Of a stretch of 64,000 nt of DNA, positions 26,354-35,300 are shown in pieces (position 1 is the first letter of the stretch; each line of letters begins with the position of its first letter). The notes beneath the pieces were generated by a model. It was not told the origin of the DNA. It ran no database searches and saw only the letters and a program-made list of their open reading frames with translations. A program made the position numbers and the translations under genes. This DNA is from Algoriphagus kandeliae (GTDB lineage Bacteria > Bacteroidota > Bacteroidia > Cytophagales > Cyclobacteriaceae), in the NCBI RefSeq assembly GCF_004571135.1, contig NZ_SPSB01000001.1, forward strand, positions 496,001-560,000, given 5' to 3'.

Positions 26354-27106
26354 ATGAAAACTTTAGAAAATAAAGTCGCAATTATTACAGGTGCAGCATC
26401 AGGTATTGGAAAAGCAGCCGCATTTTTATTTGCTAAAGAAGGAGCTAAAGTGGTGGTTTCGGATATCGATGAAAAGCAAGGCAAGGAAGTGGTAGAAGAT
26501 ATTAAAAAGGATGGAGGAGATGCCTATTTTTTTAAGGCGGATACGTCCAAACCTGAGGAAAATGAAGCGCTGGTAGCTGCTACGGTGAAAAAATATGGAA
26601 GGCTCGATATTGCAGTTAATAATGCCGGTATTGGTGGACCTTTAGCTGAAACGGAGGATTATCCCTTGGATGGATGGCAAAAGGTAATTTCGGTGAACCT
26701 ATCTGGTGTCTTTTACGGAATGCATTATCAACTAGCAGCCATGGAAAAAAATGGAGGAGGAGTAATCGTGAATATTGCTTCTATTTTGGGTATGGTTGGT
26801 ACTCGAATGTCTCCAGCTTATGTATCAGCAAAACACGGTGTTGTTGGTCTGACTAAGGCCACAGCCTTGGAATACGCAGCAAAAAATATACGAGTGAATT
26901 CCATTGGTCCGGGTTATATTTTAACTCCATTGCTTACCAATAATCTAGATGCAGAAACTTTAAAATCAGTAGAAGCTTTGCATCCAATTGGAAGGCTGGG
27001 AGAAGCTGAAGAAGTTGCAGAATTGATTTTGTGGTTGAGTTCGCCTAAGTCTTCCTTTGTGACTGGTTCTTATTATCCTATTGATGGAGGTTATTTGGCT
27101 CAGTAA
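26354..27106 (+). CDS. SDR-family NAD(P)-dependent oxidoreductase
   Basis: 250 residues, classical short-chain dehydrogenase. The cofactor loop is TGAASGIGKAA near 12, the structural NNAGIGG motif near 88, the catalytic Ser in VNIASILG near 140 and the YxxxK pair in AYVSAKHG near 155. Asp in VVSDIDEKQG after strand 2 suggests NAD preference. The C-terminal VTGSYYPIDGGYLAQ block is typical of glucose-1-dehydrogenase-like and 3-oxoacyl-reductase-like members; substrate cannot be assigned. A bidirectional terminator separates it from the cold-shock genes. Confidence 0.92.
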   Translation: MKTLENKVAIITGAASGIGKAAAFLFAKEGAKVVVSDIDEKQGKEVVEDIKKDGGDAYFFKADTSKPEENEALVAATVKKYGRLDIAVNNAGIGGPLAETEDYPLDGWQKVISVNLSGVFYGMHYQLAAMEKNGGGVIVNIASILGMVGTRMSPAYVSAKHGVVGLTKATALEYAAKNIRVNSIGPGYILTPLLTNNLDAETLKSVEALHPIGRLGEAEEVAELILWLSSPKSSFVTGSYYPIDGGYLAQ

Positions 27107-27139
27107 AGAGACTTGAGTTTTATGATGTTCGGAAAACAA

Positions 27140-27169
27140 AAAAGGTGGAATTGTAAAATTCCACCTTTT
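27140..27169. terminator. Bidirectional terminator between the SDR and cold-shock genes
   Basis: A perfect 13-bp stem: AAAAGGTGGAATT (27140-27152) with AATTCCACCTTTT (27157-27169). A/T runs at both feet let it work for the converging SDR and cold-shock transcripts. Confidence 0.85.
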
Positions 27170-27191
27170 AATTTTTAAAGCTAGGTAGCTT

Positions 27192-27386
27192 TTATCCTAC
27201 AACCTTCACATTCACTGCGTTGATTCCTTTTTTTCCTTGTACGGTATCATAAGTGACTTTGTCATTTTCTCTGATTTCATGTACAAGACCGCTGATATGG
27301 ACAAAAACGTCCTCGCTATTATCCGCTGGAGTGATGAATCCAAAGCCTTTAGATTCATTAAAGAATTTTACTGTTCCTTCGTTCAT
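27192..27386 (-). CDS. Cold-shock domain protein (first copy)
   Basis: 64-residue single CSD, an RNA/ssDNA-binding OB-fold that melts mRNA structure. RNP1 reads KGFGFITP and RNP2 VFVHISGL. About three quarters of residues match the second copy at 27428, so they are tandem duplicates (opening MNEGTVKFFN and closing GKKGINAVNVKV are shared). It lies 41 bases behind the second copy on the same strand and ends at a bidirectional terminator. Confidence 0.93.
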   Translation of the reverse strand: MNEGTVKFFNESKGFGFITPADNSEDVFVHISGLVHEIRENDKVTYDTVQGKKGINAVNVKVVG

Positions 27387-27427
27387 GATTTTTTGATTTT
27401 AATACTTTTTAAAGATGGTTGATCGTA

Positions 27428-27622
27428 TTAGCCAATGACTTTTACGTTTACCGCATTGATTCCTTTTTTACCTTGAACTAGATCAAAAGTAACTCGGTCA
27501 TTTTGACGGATTTCGTCAACGAGTCCGCTGAAATGCACGAATACATCTTCGCTCTTGTCAGATGGGGTAATGAAACCAAAACCTTTGGTGTCATTAAAGA
27601 ATTTTACTGTTCCTTCATTCAT
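27428..27622 (-). CDS. Cold-shock domain protein (second copy)
   Basis: 64 residues from ATG 27622. RNP1 KGFGFITP and RNP2 VFVHFSGL are present. The frame is open up to 27646, but the extra residues overlap the upstream 81-residue gene and are not family-like. The 81-residue gene ends only 4 bases before this ATG; in several other Bacteroidota, as I recall, a similar basic segment is fused in frame to the cold-shock domain. Confidence 0.92.
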   Translation of the reverse strand: MNEGTVKFFNDTKGFGFITPSDKSEDVFVHFSGLVDEIRQNDRVTFDLVQGKKGINAVNVKVIG

Positions 27623-27626
27623 AATT

Positions 27627-27872
27627 TTACTTGTTTTGTGCAGCACCTTTGCTGTATGATTTGTTTTGATTTAATTGTTTTTTTGGTGTGGGTGGCTCAG
27701 GAGGAGAGTCGGAAAAGTTTCCGAATTCGTCTACATAAACCATCATATTTTCAAGACTTCCGTCTTTAGGTTGGGCTTTTCTTTCAAGCTTTTTCTCGAA
27801 TTTTTCCTTTTTCTTTCTCTGCTTGAGCTGGGCTTTTTGTTTTTTGATAAATGAGTTTTGGTTTTTTGACAT
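27627..27872 (-). CDS. Small basic protein linked to cold-shock proteins
   Basis: 81 residues. The N-terminal half is extremely lysine-rich and probably a charged helix (FIKKQKAQLKQRKKKEKFEK). It is followed by MMVYVDEFGNFSDSPPEPP, which resembles the 'MIAYVDENGNITDTPPD' segment I know from longer cold-shock proteins of the phylum. Here it is a separate gene ending 4 bases before the cold-shock ATG. Probably an RNA-associated accessory protein. Function is inference. Confidence 0.75.
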   Translation of the reverse strand: MSKNQNSFIKKQKAQLKQRKKKEKFEKKLERKAQPKDGSLENMMVYVDEFGNFSDSPPEPPTPKKQLNQNKSYSKGAAQNK

Positions 27873-27882
27873 AAAGAGATGT

Positions 27883-29079
27883 TCAATTTATAAAGGTGAT
27901 TGCTCGGCCCGTTTTTCCAGCCCGCCCAGTTCGGCCGATTCGGTGGATATATGAATCCATCGTCATGGGCAGTTGATAGTTGATGACATGACTTACATCA
28001 GCGACATCAATTCCCCTCGCGGCGACATCCGTCGCTACAAGTACCCGAATGGTTCCTAATTTGAAATCATTCAGCATTTTATTTCTGAAATTTTGGGATT
28101 TATTCCCATGAATCTGTCCGGAAGGAATCCCATTTTGATTGAGTTTTTTAGACAGTCGATCAGCAAGGCGTTTGGTCTCAGTGAATAGGATAACCTTCTT
28201 CAGAGCTCCATCCTGAAACAAGTCCTGCAACATCAAAAACTTATCTTTTCCTTCAGGAACTCGAATGGTTTCCTGTTCTATATGCTCATTCGCAACAGTA
28301 CCGGAATCCACATGAATTTCTTGAGGATTATCCAATAATTCATCAATCAGTTTTTGCTGGGCTTTGTCTAAGGTTGCTGAAAAAAGAAGCGTTTGCTCCC
28401 GTGAACCGATTAGTGTAACCAAGCGCTTGACATCGTGGATAAATCCCATGTCTAGCATTCGGTCAAATTCATCCAAAACAAGTGTTTTAACCTGGTTTAA
28501 ATGAAGTGCCTTTTGATTTGATAAGTCTAAAAGCCTTCCAGGTGTACCTATGATTACATGAGGCTTTTGTGCCAAATGCTTGAAATCAGAATTGATATTT
28601 GTTCCTCCAATAAAGGTTGCGCATCGAAGATTCATTCCTAAGGTTAATCCCCGAAACTCATCTCCAATTTGTAAGGCCAATTCCCTTGTAGGTGCAACGA
28701 TCAAAATGGAAGATGCTAAGGGTCTCTCCAAAAGCTGAGTGATAATCGGTATCAAAAATGCAGCTGTCTTTCCAGAGCCTGTTCTAGCAATGGCAAGCAT
28801 ATCTCTTCCATCTAACAACACAGGAATTGCCTGTTCTTGAATAGGGGTAAGATACTCATAGCCTTTCTTTTGAATATTTACTTGAAGCTTTGAATGAAGT
28901 TCAAGGTCATCGAATCGTGTCTCAGTTTTTGAGTTTGAATTAATAGGAGTTGCTTTGGCCTTTTTGACCAAAAGACTGGGATCCAAAGAAGAGACAGGTT
29001 TTCGTTTCGTTTGTTGTCTTCCTGAAGATGTATGGTTGTCCCGACGATTGGGACGAGTATTTTTTCTAAATGTGTTCAT
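27883..29079 (-). CDS. DEAD-box RNA helicase, RhlE-like
   Basis: 398 residues. Q-motif TPIQEQAIPVL near 82, Walker A ARTGSGKTAAF near 98, motif Ib TPGRLLD, motif II written DEFD (LVLDEFDRMLDMGF) in place of DEAD, motif III SAT, motif V DVAARGIDV and motif VI HRIGRTGRAG. A basic N-terminal extension (FRKNTRPNRRDNHTSSGRQQ) probably binds RNA. The protein stops about 12 residues after motif VI, so the usual C-terminal tail is missing. Grouped with cold-shock genes downstream (10-base gap) and a desaturase upstream (2-base gap), the layout suggests cold or membrane-fluidity adaptation. Confidence 0.9.
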   Translation of the reverse strand: MNTFRKNTRPNRRDNHTSSGRQQTKRKPVSSLDPSLLVKKAKATPINSNSKTETRFDDLELHSKLQVNIQKKGYEYLTPIQEQAIPVLLDGRDMLAIARTGSGKTAAFLIPIITQLLERPLASSILIVAPTRELALQIGDEFRGLTLGMNLRCATFIGGTNINSDFKHLAQKPHVIIGTPGRLLDLSNQKALHLNQVKTLVLDEFDRMLDMGFIHDVKRLVTLIGSREQTLLFSATLDKAQQKLIDELLDNPQEIHVDSGTVANEHIEQETIRVPEGKDKFLMLQDLFQDGALKKVILFTETKRLADRLSKKLNQNGIPSGQIHGNKSQNFRNKMLNDFKLGTIRVLVATDVAARGIDVADVSHVINYQLPMTMDSYIHRIGRTGRAGKTGRAITFIN

Positions 29080-29081
29080 AA

Positions 29082-30080
29082 TTAAAATGATTTGCTTTTC
29101 ACAGGGACAGTTTCTAATGTTCCCAAGTGGTGAAGCATTTGAAAATGGGCTTTTAGGGCCTCCAAAAATGTTTTTTTAGAATAGTAGGGCAGTTGAAATT
29201 CAGCTGCAGTTTTTCTGACAATAGGAGCGATGTTTCGATAGTGGACATGACAGATATCCGGAAACAAATGATGCTCGATTTGATAATTTAAGCCTCCAAT
29301 CATCCAAGAAAAGATTCGGCTTTTAGGGGAGTAATTACAAGTGGTGACCAATTGATGGACAAGCCGTTCTCCTTCGACAATTCCTTGTTCGTCCATTTGC
29401 GGAAATACCACATCAGGCATAATATGAGCCGTCTGAAAGACTAAGGAGATACAAAGTCCAGTCACGAAATGAAGGGAAAGGAAGGCTAATAGAATTTCCC
29501 AAATCCCAAAAGGAGAGAAGATTAATGGTAGTCCTAGGGTAAAGGTGAAATAGACTACTTTCCAAGCTAAAATCTTAAGAAAGGTATTTCTATAGCTATT
29601 TTTTCCTTTGATAAGCCCCATTTTATGGTAGCGATTCAGGCGGATAAAATCTTTGGTAGTCACCCAAGAAAGGGTGGATAATCCATAAAAGAACCAGGTA
29701 TACCAATGCTGGTAGGGATGTAGTCGATTTTTCTTGGCATGAGGAGAAAACCTCAGAAATGCAGGTGGTACATTGATGTCATCATCTCCTTCGTGAATAT
29801 TTGTGAAGCTATGATGAAGCACATTGTGCTGAACTCTCCACATAGTGGCATTGGCTCCTACCATGTTCAAAGTATATCCTAAAAGTTTGTTGATTTTAGG
29901 ATTAGAAGAATAGGTTCCATGAATGGCATCATGCATGATTCCCATCCCGATACCGGCCATTCCAAATCCACTAAGGATGAATGCAGCAAAAAGCTGCCAG
30001 GTATGGGTAAGCCAACCGGAACTGACTAGTAAAACTGGTACAAAATAGATAGAGAGCATGAAAATGGTCTTGAGGACCAT
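29082..30080 (-). CDS. Acyl-lipid/acyl-CoA desaturase (front-end type)
   Basis: 332-residue membrane di-iron enzyme that introduces a double bond into fatty-acyl chains. The three histidine boxes are intact: HDAIHG near 50, HNVLHH near 85 and QIEHH near 264. The QxxHH third box is typical of front-end (linoleoyl-CoA/delta-6-like) desaturases. Four or so membrane segments flank them. It starts the leftward desaturase / DEAD-box / basic protein / cold-shock series, whose gene gaps are 2, 10, 4 and 41 bases, consistent with a cold-response operon. The leader region upstream is long. Confidence 0.9.
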   Translation of the reverse strand: MVLKTIFMLSIYFVPVLLVSSGWLTHTWQLFAAFILSGFGMAGIGMGIMHDAIHGTYSSNPKINKLLGYTLNMVGANATMWRVQHNVLHHSFTNIHEGDDDINVPPAFLRFSPHAKKNRLHPYQHWYTWFFYGLSTLSWVTTKDFIRLNRYHKMGLIKGKNSYRNTFLKILAWKVVYFTFTLGLPLIFSPFGIWEILLAFLSLHFVTGLCISLVFQTAHIMPDVVFPQMDEQGIVEGERLVHQLVTTCNYSPKSRIFSWMIGGLNYQIEHHLFPDICHVHYRNIAPIVRKTAAEFQLPYYSKKTFLEALKAHFQMLHHLGTLETVPVKSKSF

Positions 30081-30423
30081 CTCTGCATTTCCGAATTTAC
30101 TTTGTTGGGTAGATTTGAAATAGGAATTGACGCGACTGCGTAGGGTAATTGAGAAATCAGAAAGAGCTGATTCCGAAAATCGAATGGCTTTAATAAGAAG
30201 GGTTGTTAATTAAAATAAGAATGGTACTCAAGATGTTGTTAAATCAAACTGCGGCATTCAATTCGTCGCTGGATCTAATCCAGAATTGGAATTAAAAAGT
30301 AGAAGAAAAGAATTGAAACCGTGGGAAATAACTCTTGATTTGCTACTTGTGGCAGGGAAATTACCGATGCTATAAGATAGAAAGATGTGCCTTACTTTTA
30401 AGATTTTGCATTTCTATCCGCTA

Positions 30424-30431
30424 CAAAGGTA
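30424..30431 (-). promoter_or_regulatory. -7 promoter element for the desaturase operon
   Basis: Minus-strand TACCTTTG is a perfect TAnnTTTG. No clear -33 TTTG is at the right distance, so support is partial. It would give a long 5' leader, a common feature of cold-regulated messages. Confidence 0.35.
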
Positions 30432-30662
30432 CGGAAACATTCGGGCTTTATACTATCCGTGTCTTTTTATTTTCAAAAGTTTAGGTCATTTGGTTTGATA
30501 ATGAATGAAGGAATCTCAGCCATCTTGTTTAAAATGGTGATTTTGAGCTAAAATTGATTCTGAAAAGTTCTCTAAAATATTTTTCAAAAATTGAAACTTT
30601 TATCCTCAACTTCCACTTTTGAATCAAATTGGTGTATTCTTTGCAGGTTTGAAAAAAAATCT

Positions 30663-30695
30663 TTTGGATATATGAAAAATATTCAAATACCTTTG
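30663..30695 (+). promoter_or_regulatory. Bacteroidota-type promoter for the RND efflux locus
   Basis: TTTG (30663-30666) and TACCTTTG (30688-30695) are separated by 21 bases. The predicted start is at about 30699-30702, on top of the ATGATG at 30698-30703, so translation would be leaderless or begin further downstream. Confidence 0.65.
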
Positions 30696-30700
30696 TAATG

Positions 30701-31120
30701 ATGTGTAGAAAATCCTACAGGGTTATTGGACTGATGACAGTGATCTCCTCACTGCTTCTGACTTTTTTCGTCCCAGGACTGTCTTCTGGGTTGCAGCTCT
30801 CCAACTACATCCAGCAGGATCAAGAAAAAGTAGCTTCGTTTGATGCTTCTGATGAGGCTACCATCGTTTTAAATAGCTCCGATGAGCTAAAATCTCAAGC
30901 AAATCTTCTCTTTTCTGTAGAACCAGAGGGCTTGGAGCAGGTCGAGGAAAGTTTCCTTGATTTGGATTCAGAACTCAAGCTTGCAATTTCAGCTATTTGG
31001 TTTTGCCTTTTGGCAATAAGCCTTGGAAAAGATCAGACGCGTTTTCTACGTTTCTACAAAAACTTCTTCAAACCGATTCCAAATCGGTTACACATCTACC
31101 ACTGCGTTTATCGTATTTAG
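30701..31120 (+). CDS. Small membrane protein preceding the RND efflux operon
   Basis: 139 residues from ATG 30701 (an in-frame ATG also sits at 30698). A signal-anchor (VIGLMTVISSLLLTFFVPG) and a second hydrophobic segment (LAISAIWFCLLAISLG) flank a Ser/Glu-rich acidic region; the C-terminus is basic (FYKNFFKPIPNRLHIYHCVY). No known family. The promoter at 30663 places the transcription start at the ATG itself, so this is either a leaderless gene, or translation starts at ATG 30734. It lies 112 bases before the adaptor gene and may be part of the same message. Confidence 0.55.
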   Translation: MCRKSYRVIGLMTVISSLLLTFFVPGLSSGLQLSNYIQQDQEKVASFDASDEATIVLNSSDELKSQANLLFSVEPEGLEQVEESFLDLDSELKLAISAIWFCLLAISLGKDQTRFLRFYKNFFKPIPNRLHIYHCVYRI

Positions 31121-31232
31121 GATTTTTTGATTGGGCCTAAAAGTCCATGGTATGGGTTCCCGAGCAAGTATGCCTATCGACGCTCAGGTACCGATTTAAT
31201 TTCTTTTTACCTACAATTCAAAATTCATAAAT

Positions 31233-32321
31233 ATGAAAACTAACAGGAATATTCTGTTCCTAGCAGTGGGCTGTGCGATGTTTTTGGCATCCTGCGGTTC
31301 ATCACATAATACACATGAAGAAACTGCCACATTCAAAGTTTCTCAACCTATTAAACAAGACACAGTCTTAATCAAAGAATATGTGAGTCAAATCCGGGCC
31401 ATTCAACACATTGAATTGCGGGCCTTGGAGAAAGGGTACCTTCAGAAAATATTTGTGGATGAAGGGCAACATGTCAAGAAAGGACAGCTTCTCTTTCAAA
31501 TTCAGCCTACGATCTATCAAGCTGAATTTCAAAAGGCAAAATCTGAGGTTGAATTTGCGCGGGTGGAATATGAAAACACTAAAGCGCTAGCAGACAAAAA
31601 TATCGTTTCCCAAAACGAAGTTGCTTTAGCAAAGGCACAATTGGAGAAAGCCAAGGCGGAAATGGCTTTGGCAGAAACTCATTTAAGCTTCACTGAGCTT
31701 CGGGCTCCTTTCGATGGAATTGTCGGAAAATTCGAGGAAGTGCGTTTGGGAAGTTTATTGGATGAGGGGGAATTGTTAACCACGCTTTCTGATAACAGTA
31801 AAATGTGGGTATACTTCAACGTTCCAGAAGCGGAATATTTGGATTATGCCATGACCGAAAAGGATACAGCGGAAATGGTTCAGTTGCGATTAGCCAATAA
31901 CCGGGTCTTTCCTGAATCAGGTATTATCGAAACCATCGAATCCGACTTTAACAACGCGACTGGTAACATTGCTTTTCGTGCTACCTTTTCCAATCCTAAT
32001 GGTTTGTTGCGACATGGTCAAACGGGAAATATCTTATGGCCTAAGCCTTTGGATGAGGTAACCATGATTCCACAGAAAGCCACTTTTGAGGTCTTGGACA
32101 AGAAGTTTGTCTACTTAGTGGATGATGAAGGAAATGTTAGATCTCAAGAGATCAAAATAGAAGGGGAACTCAACCATGTTTATTTGGTCAGTGCTGGGTT
32201 GACGACCCAGGATAAGTTTCTTTTGGAAGGCCTTAGAAAGGTGCAAAACGGCGGAAAAATTCATTTCGAATTGGTCAAGCCTGAGGAAGTATTTGAGGGA
32301 TTGCATTTGCATGCCGAATAA
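31233..32321 (+). CDS. RND efflux periplasmic adaptor (membrane fusion lipoprotein)
   Basis: 362 residues. Lipoprotein signal peptide ending FLASCGSS. The HlyD/AcrA-type architecture is visible: a beta-barrel/lipoyl start (IELRALEKGYLQKIFVDEGQ), the hairpin helices (AKSEVEFARVEYENTKALAD to AKAEMALAETHLSF), a returning lipoyl half (ELRAPFDGIVGKFEEVRLGS) and the membrane-proximal domain. It links the inner-membrane permease at 32350 with the outer-membrane factor at 35594; the three form a complete tripartite pump operon (28-base gap to the permease gene). Confidence 0.93.
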   Translation: MKTNRNILFLAVGCAMFLASCGSSHNTHEETATFKVSQPIKQDTVLIKEYVSQIRAIQHIELRALEKGYLQKIFVDEGQHVKKGQLLFQIQPTIYQAEFQKAKSEVEFARVEYENTKALADKNIVSQNEVALAKAQLEKAKAEMALAETHLSFTELRAPFDGIVGKFEEVRLGSLLDEGELLTTLSDNSKMWVYFNVPEAEYLDYAMTEKDTAEMVQLRLANNRVFPESGIIETIESDFNNATGNIAFRATFSNPNGLLRHGQTGNILWPKPLDEVTMIPQKATFEVLDKKFVYLVDDEGNVRSQEIKIEGELNHVYLVSAGLTTQDKFLLEGLRKVQNGGKIHFELVKPEEVFEGLHLHAE

Positions 32322-32349
32322 GTTCCATTCACCTTAAAATCCGAAAGAA

Positions 32350-35300
32350 ATGTTTAAAGATATTTTAAGAAGGCCTGTATTGGCCATTGTAGTCTCCTTC
32401 ATGATTGTGTTTGTGGGATTACTGGCCATTACCCAACTGCCTATTTCGCAGTTTCCTGAAATCGCACCGACCACGGTCAATATCTTTGTGGCCTATCCGG
32501 GTTCCAGTGCGGATGTGTTGACCAAGTCCACTTTGATTCCTTTGGAAACCTCTATCAACGGGGTTCAAGGGATGCGCTACATTGCTTCTGATGCAACTAG
32601 TGCCGGTGAGGGTACCATTCGAGTGGTTTTCGAACCCGGAACAGATCCAAACCAAGCGGTGGTCAGGGTAAAGACCCGTGTTGACCAGGTCATGCCAAAC
32701 TTACCTCCTTTGGTACAAAGGGAAGGTGTGATCATTACTCCGGTTCAGCCAAGTATGCTCTTGTACGTTGATATCTACGGCGAAGAGGGCGCTGATATTG
32801 ATGAAAAATTCCTGTATAACTATGCCTATACACGGATTATCCCGGAATTGCAGCGGATCAACGGGATTGCACAAGCTCAGATCCTAGGTTCCCGAAAATA
32901 TGCCATGCGTGTCTGGTTAAAATTGGACCGTATGCGTGCTTACAAAATTTCTGCGGAGGAAGTGCTTATGGCAATGGAAGAGCAAAGTGTGATCGCTCGT
33001 CCAGGTCGATTGGGACAAAGTTCTGGTAAGCAAGCACAATCCGTGGAGTATGTATTGACTTATCAAGGTCGATTCAATGAGCCTGAGCAATATGAAAACA
33101 TCATTATCCGAAGTAATGAGGAAGGAGAGTTAATCAAACTGAAGGATATAGCTGAGGTCGAATTGGGAAGTGAATTTTTTGATATTTACTCCAATTTGGA
33201 CGGTAGGCCATCATCTTCTATCGTACTTAAGCAAACTCCAGATAGTAATGGTAGTGAGGTAATCGAACAGGTAAAGGAAAAACTCAAAGAATTAGAAGTT
33301 GATTTTCCTGAAGGGGTTCATTACGAATACAGCTATGACGTATCTAAATTTTTGGATGCGTCCATTGAGCAGGTAGTTCATACCATTCGTGATGCCTTTA
33401 TTCTAGTGGCTTTGGTGGTGTTCCTTTTCTTGGGTGATTGGCGGTCAACATTGATCCCTATCATCGCTGTACCGGTTTCATTGATCGGAGCATTTTTTGT
33501 CCTGCAGCTCTTTGGTTTATCGATCAACCTGATTACACTGTTCGCTTTGGTATTGGCCATTGGTGTGGTAGTGGATGATGCGATTGTGGTGGTGGAAGCC
33601 GTTCACGCCAAAATGGAAGAAGATCCACATTTGACACCTTATAAAGCAACACAAAAGGCTTTAGGAGAATTGAGTGGTGCGATCATCGCAATTACCTTGG
33701 TGATGACTTCGGTATTCGTCCCGATTGCCTTTATGAGCGGTCCTGTTGGGGTTTTCTATCGTCAATTCTCAATCACCATGGCGAGCTCTATTGTGATTTC
33801 CGGAATTGTTGCTTTGACCTTGACACCGGTATTGTGTGCGATGATTTTGAGAAATCATCATGGAAAACGAAAGAAATCCCTTTTCGATCGATTCATCGAT
33901 GGCTTCAACCGCATCTTTGAAAGATTCACAGGCCACTACATTAGTGTGTTGAATGTGATTGTAGCCCGACGAATTGTAACCTTTGGAATCTTGGGAATAT
34001 TCATTGCTGGAATTATCTACACCAATAAGATTCTTCCTTCCGGTTTTGTGCCAAATGAAGATCAGGGAACCATCTATGCCATTATTCAAACACCTCCCGG
34101 ATCAACCTTGGAATTGACCAATAAGGTTGCCCAAGAACTGCAGCAAATTGCAGAAGAAGTGGAAGGGATCGAATCTGTAACCTCTTTGGCTGGATATGAA
34201 ATCATGACAGAAGGCCGAGGTTCGAATGCAGGTACCTGCTTGATCAACCTTAAGCCTTGGTCTGAGCGCGACAAAAGCGTGCATGAAATCATGGAAGAGT
34301 TGGAGGAAGAAACCAAGGATTTGGGAGCAGTAGTCGAATATTTTGAGCCCCCTGCAGTACCGGGTTTTGGTTCCTCTGGTGGTTTTTCTCTTCGTCTGTT
34401 GGATAAAACTGGTGGAGATACCGACTACGATGAATTTGACAAGATTAACCAAGAGTTTCTAGCTGCTCTCCGTGAGCGAAAAGAACTCAAAGGATTGTTT
34501 ACCTTCTTTGCTGCCAATTATCCACAATACCATTTGGAGATTGATAATCAGGCTGCCATGCAAAAAGGGGTAACCATCGGGAAAGCCATGGAAAACCTGA
34601 ATATCCTCATTGGTAGTACCTATGAACAAGGTTTTATTCGTTTTGGTCGATTCTTCAAGGTTTATACCCAAGCGGCGCCGGAATTCAGACGTTATCCTTC
34701 CGATTTGACGGATTTGTTTGTGAAAAATGAGGAGGGTGAGATGGTTCCTTATTCATCTTTTATGAAGGTGACCAAAACCCAAGGGCCAAACGAGATTACT
34801 CGATACAACCTCTTCAATTCCGCAGCGATTCGTGGATTACCCGCTGAAGGCTTTACGACTGGTGATGCTATTCAAGCAATTCGGGAAGTAGCTGCTCAGA
34901 CACTTCCAAAAGGCTATGACATCGCTTGGGAAGATTTGTCATTTGACGAATCACGACGGGGTAATGAGGCCATCTATATTTTCGCTGTAGTAGTACTCTT
35001 TGTTTACCTGGTTTTGGCTGCCCAATATGAAAGTTTTGTATTGCCTCTGGCAGTGCTTCTTTCTCTACCTATAGGGATTTTCGGTTCATTCGCCATGCTC
35101 AAACTCATGGGATTGGCTAATGACGTGTATGCCCAGATTGGTATGATTATGTTGATTGGATTGCTGGGTAAAAACGCTGTATTGATTGTGGAATTTGGGG
35201 TGCAGCGTCACCGTGAAGGTGCCACGGTTTTGGCAGCGGCTATCGAAGGTGCCAAGATGCGTTTCCGTCCGATTTTGATGACTTCCTTTGCATTTATTGC

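Larger units (their letters stand above)
30081..30697. other. Divergent 617-base intergenic region (desaturase / efflux operon)
   Basis: No gene or repeat is seen here. It is AT-rich and carries regulatory signals for both sides. On the minus strand TACCTTTG (30424-30431) could start the desaturase message with a leader of about 340 bases. On the plus strand a textbook promoter at 30663-30695 faces the efflux genes. Confidence 0.6.

Noticed and set aside
33769..34452. Antisense open frames over the RND permease (and over the outer-membrane factor and ilvE)
   Set aside because: They are shadows of strongly biased coding sequence on the other strand and have no family features.
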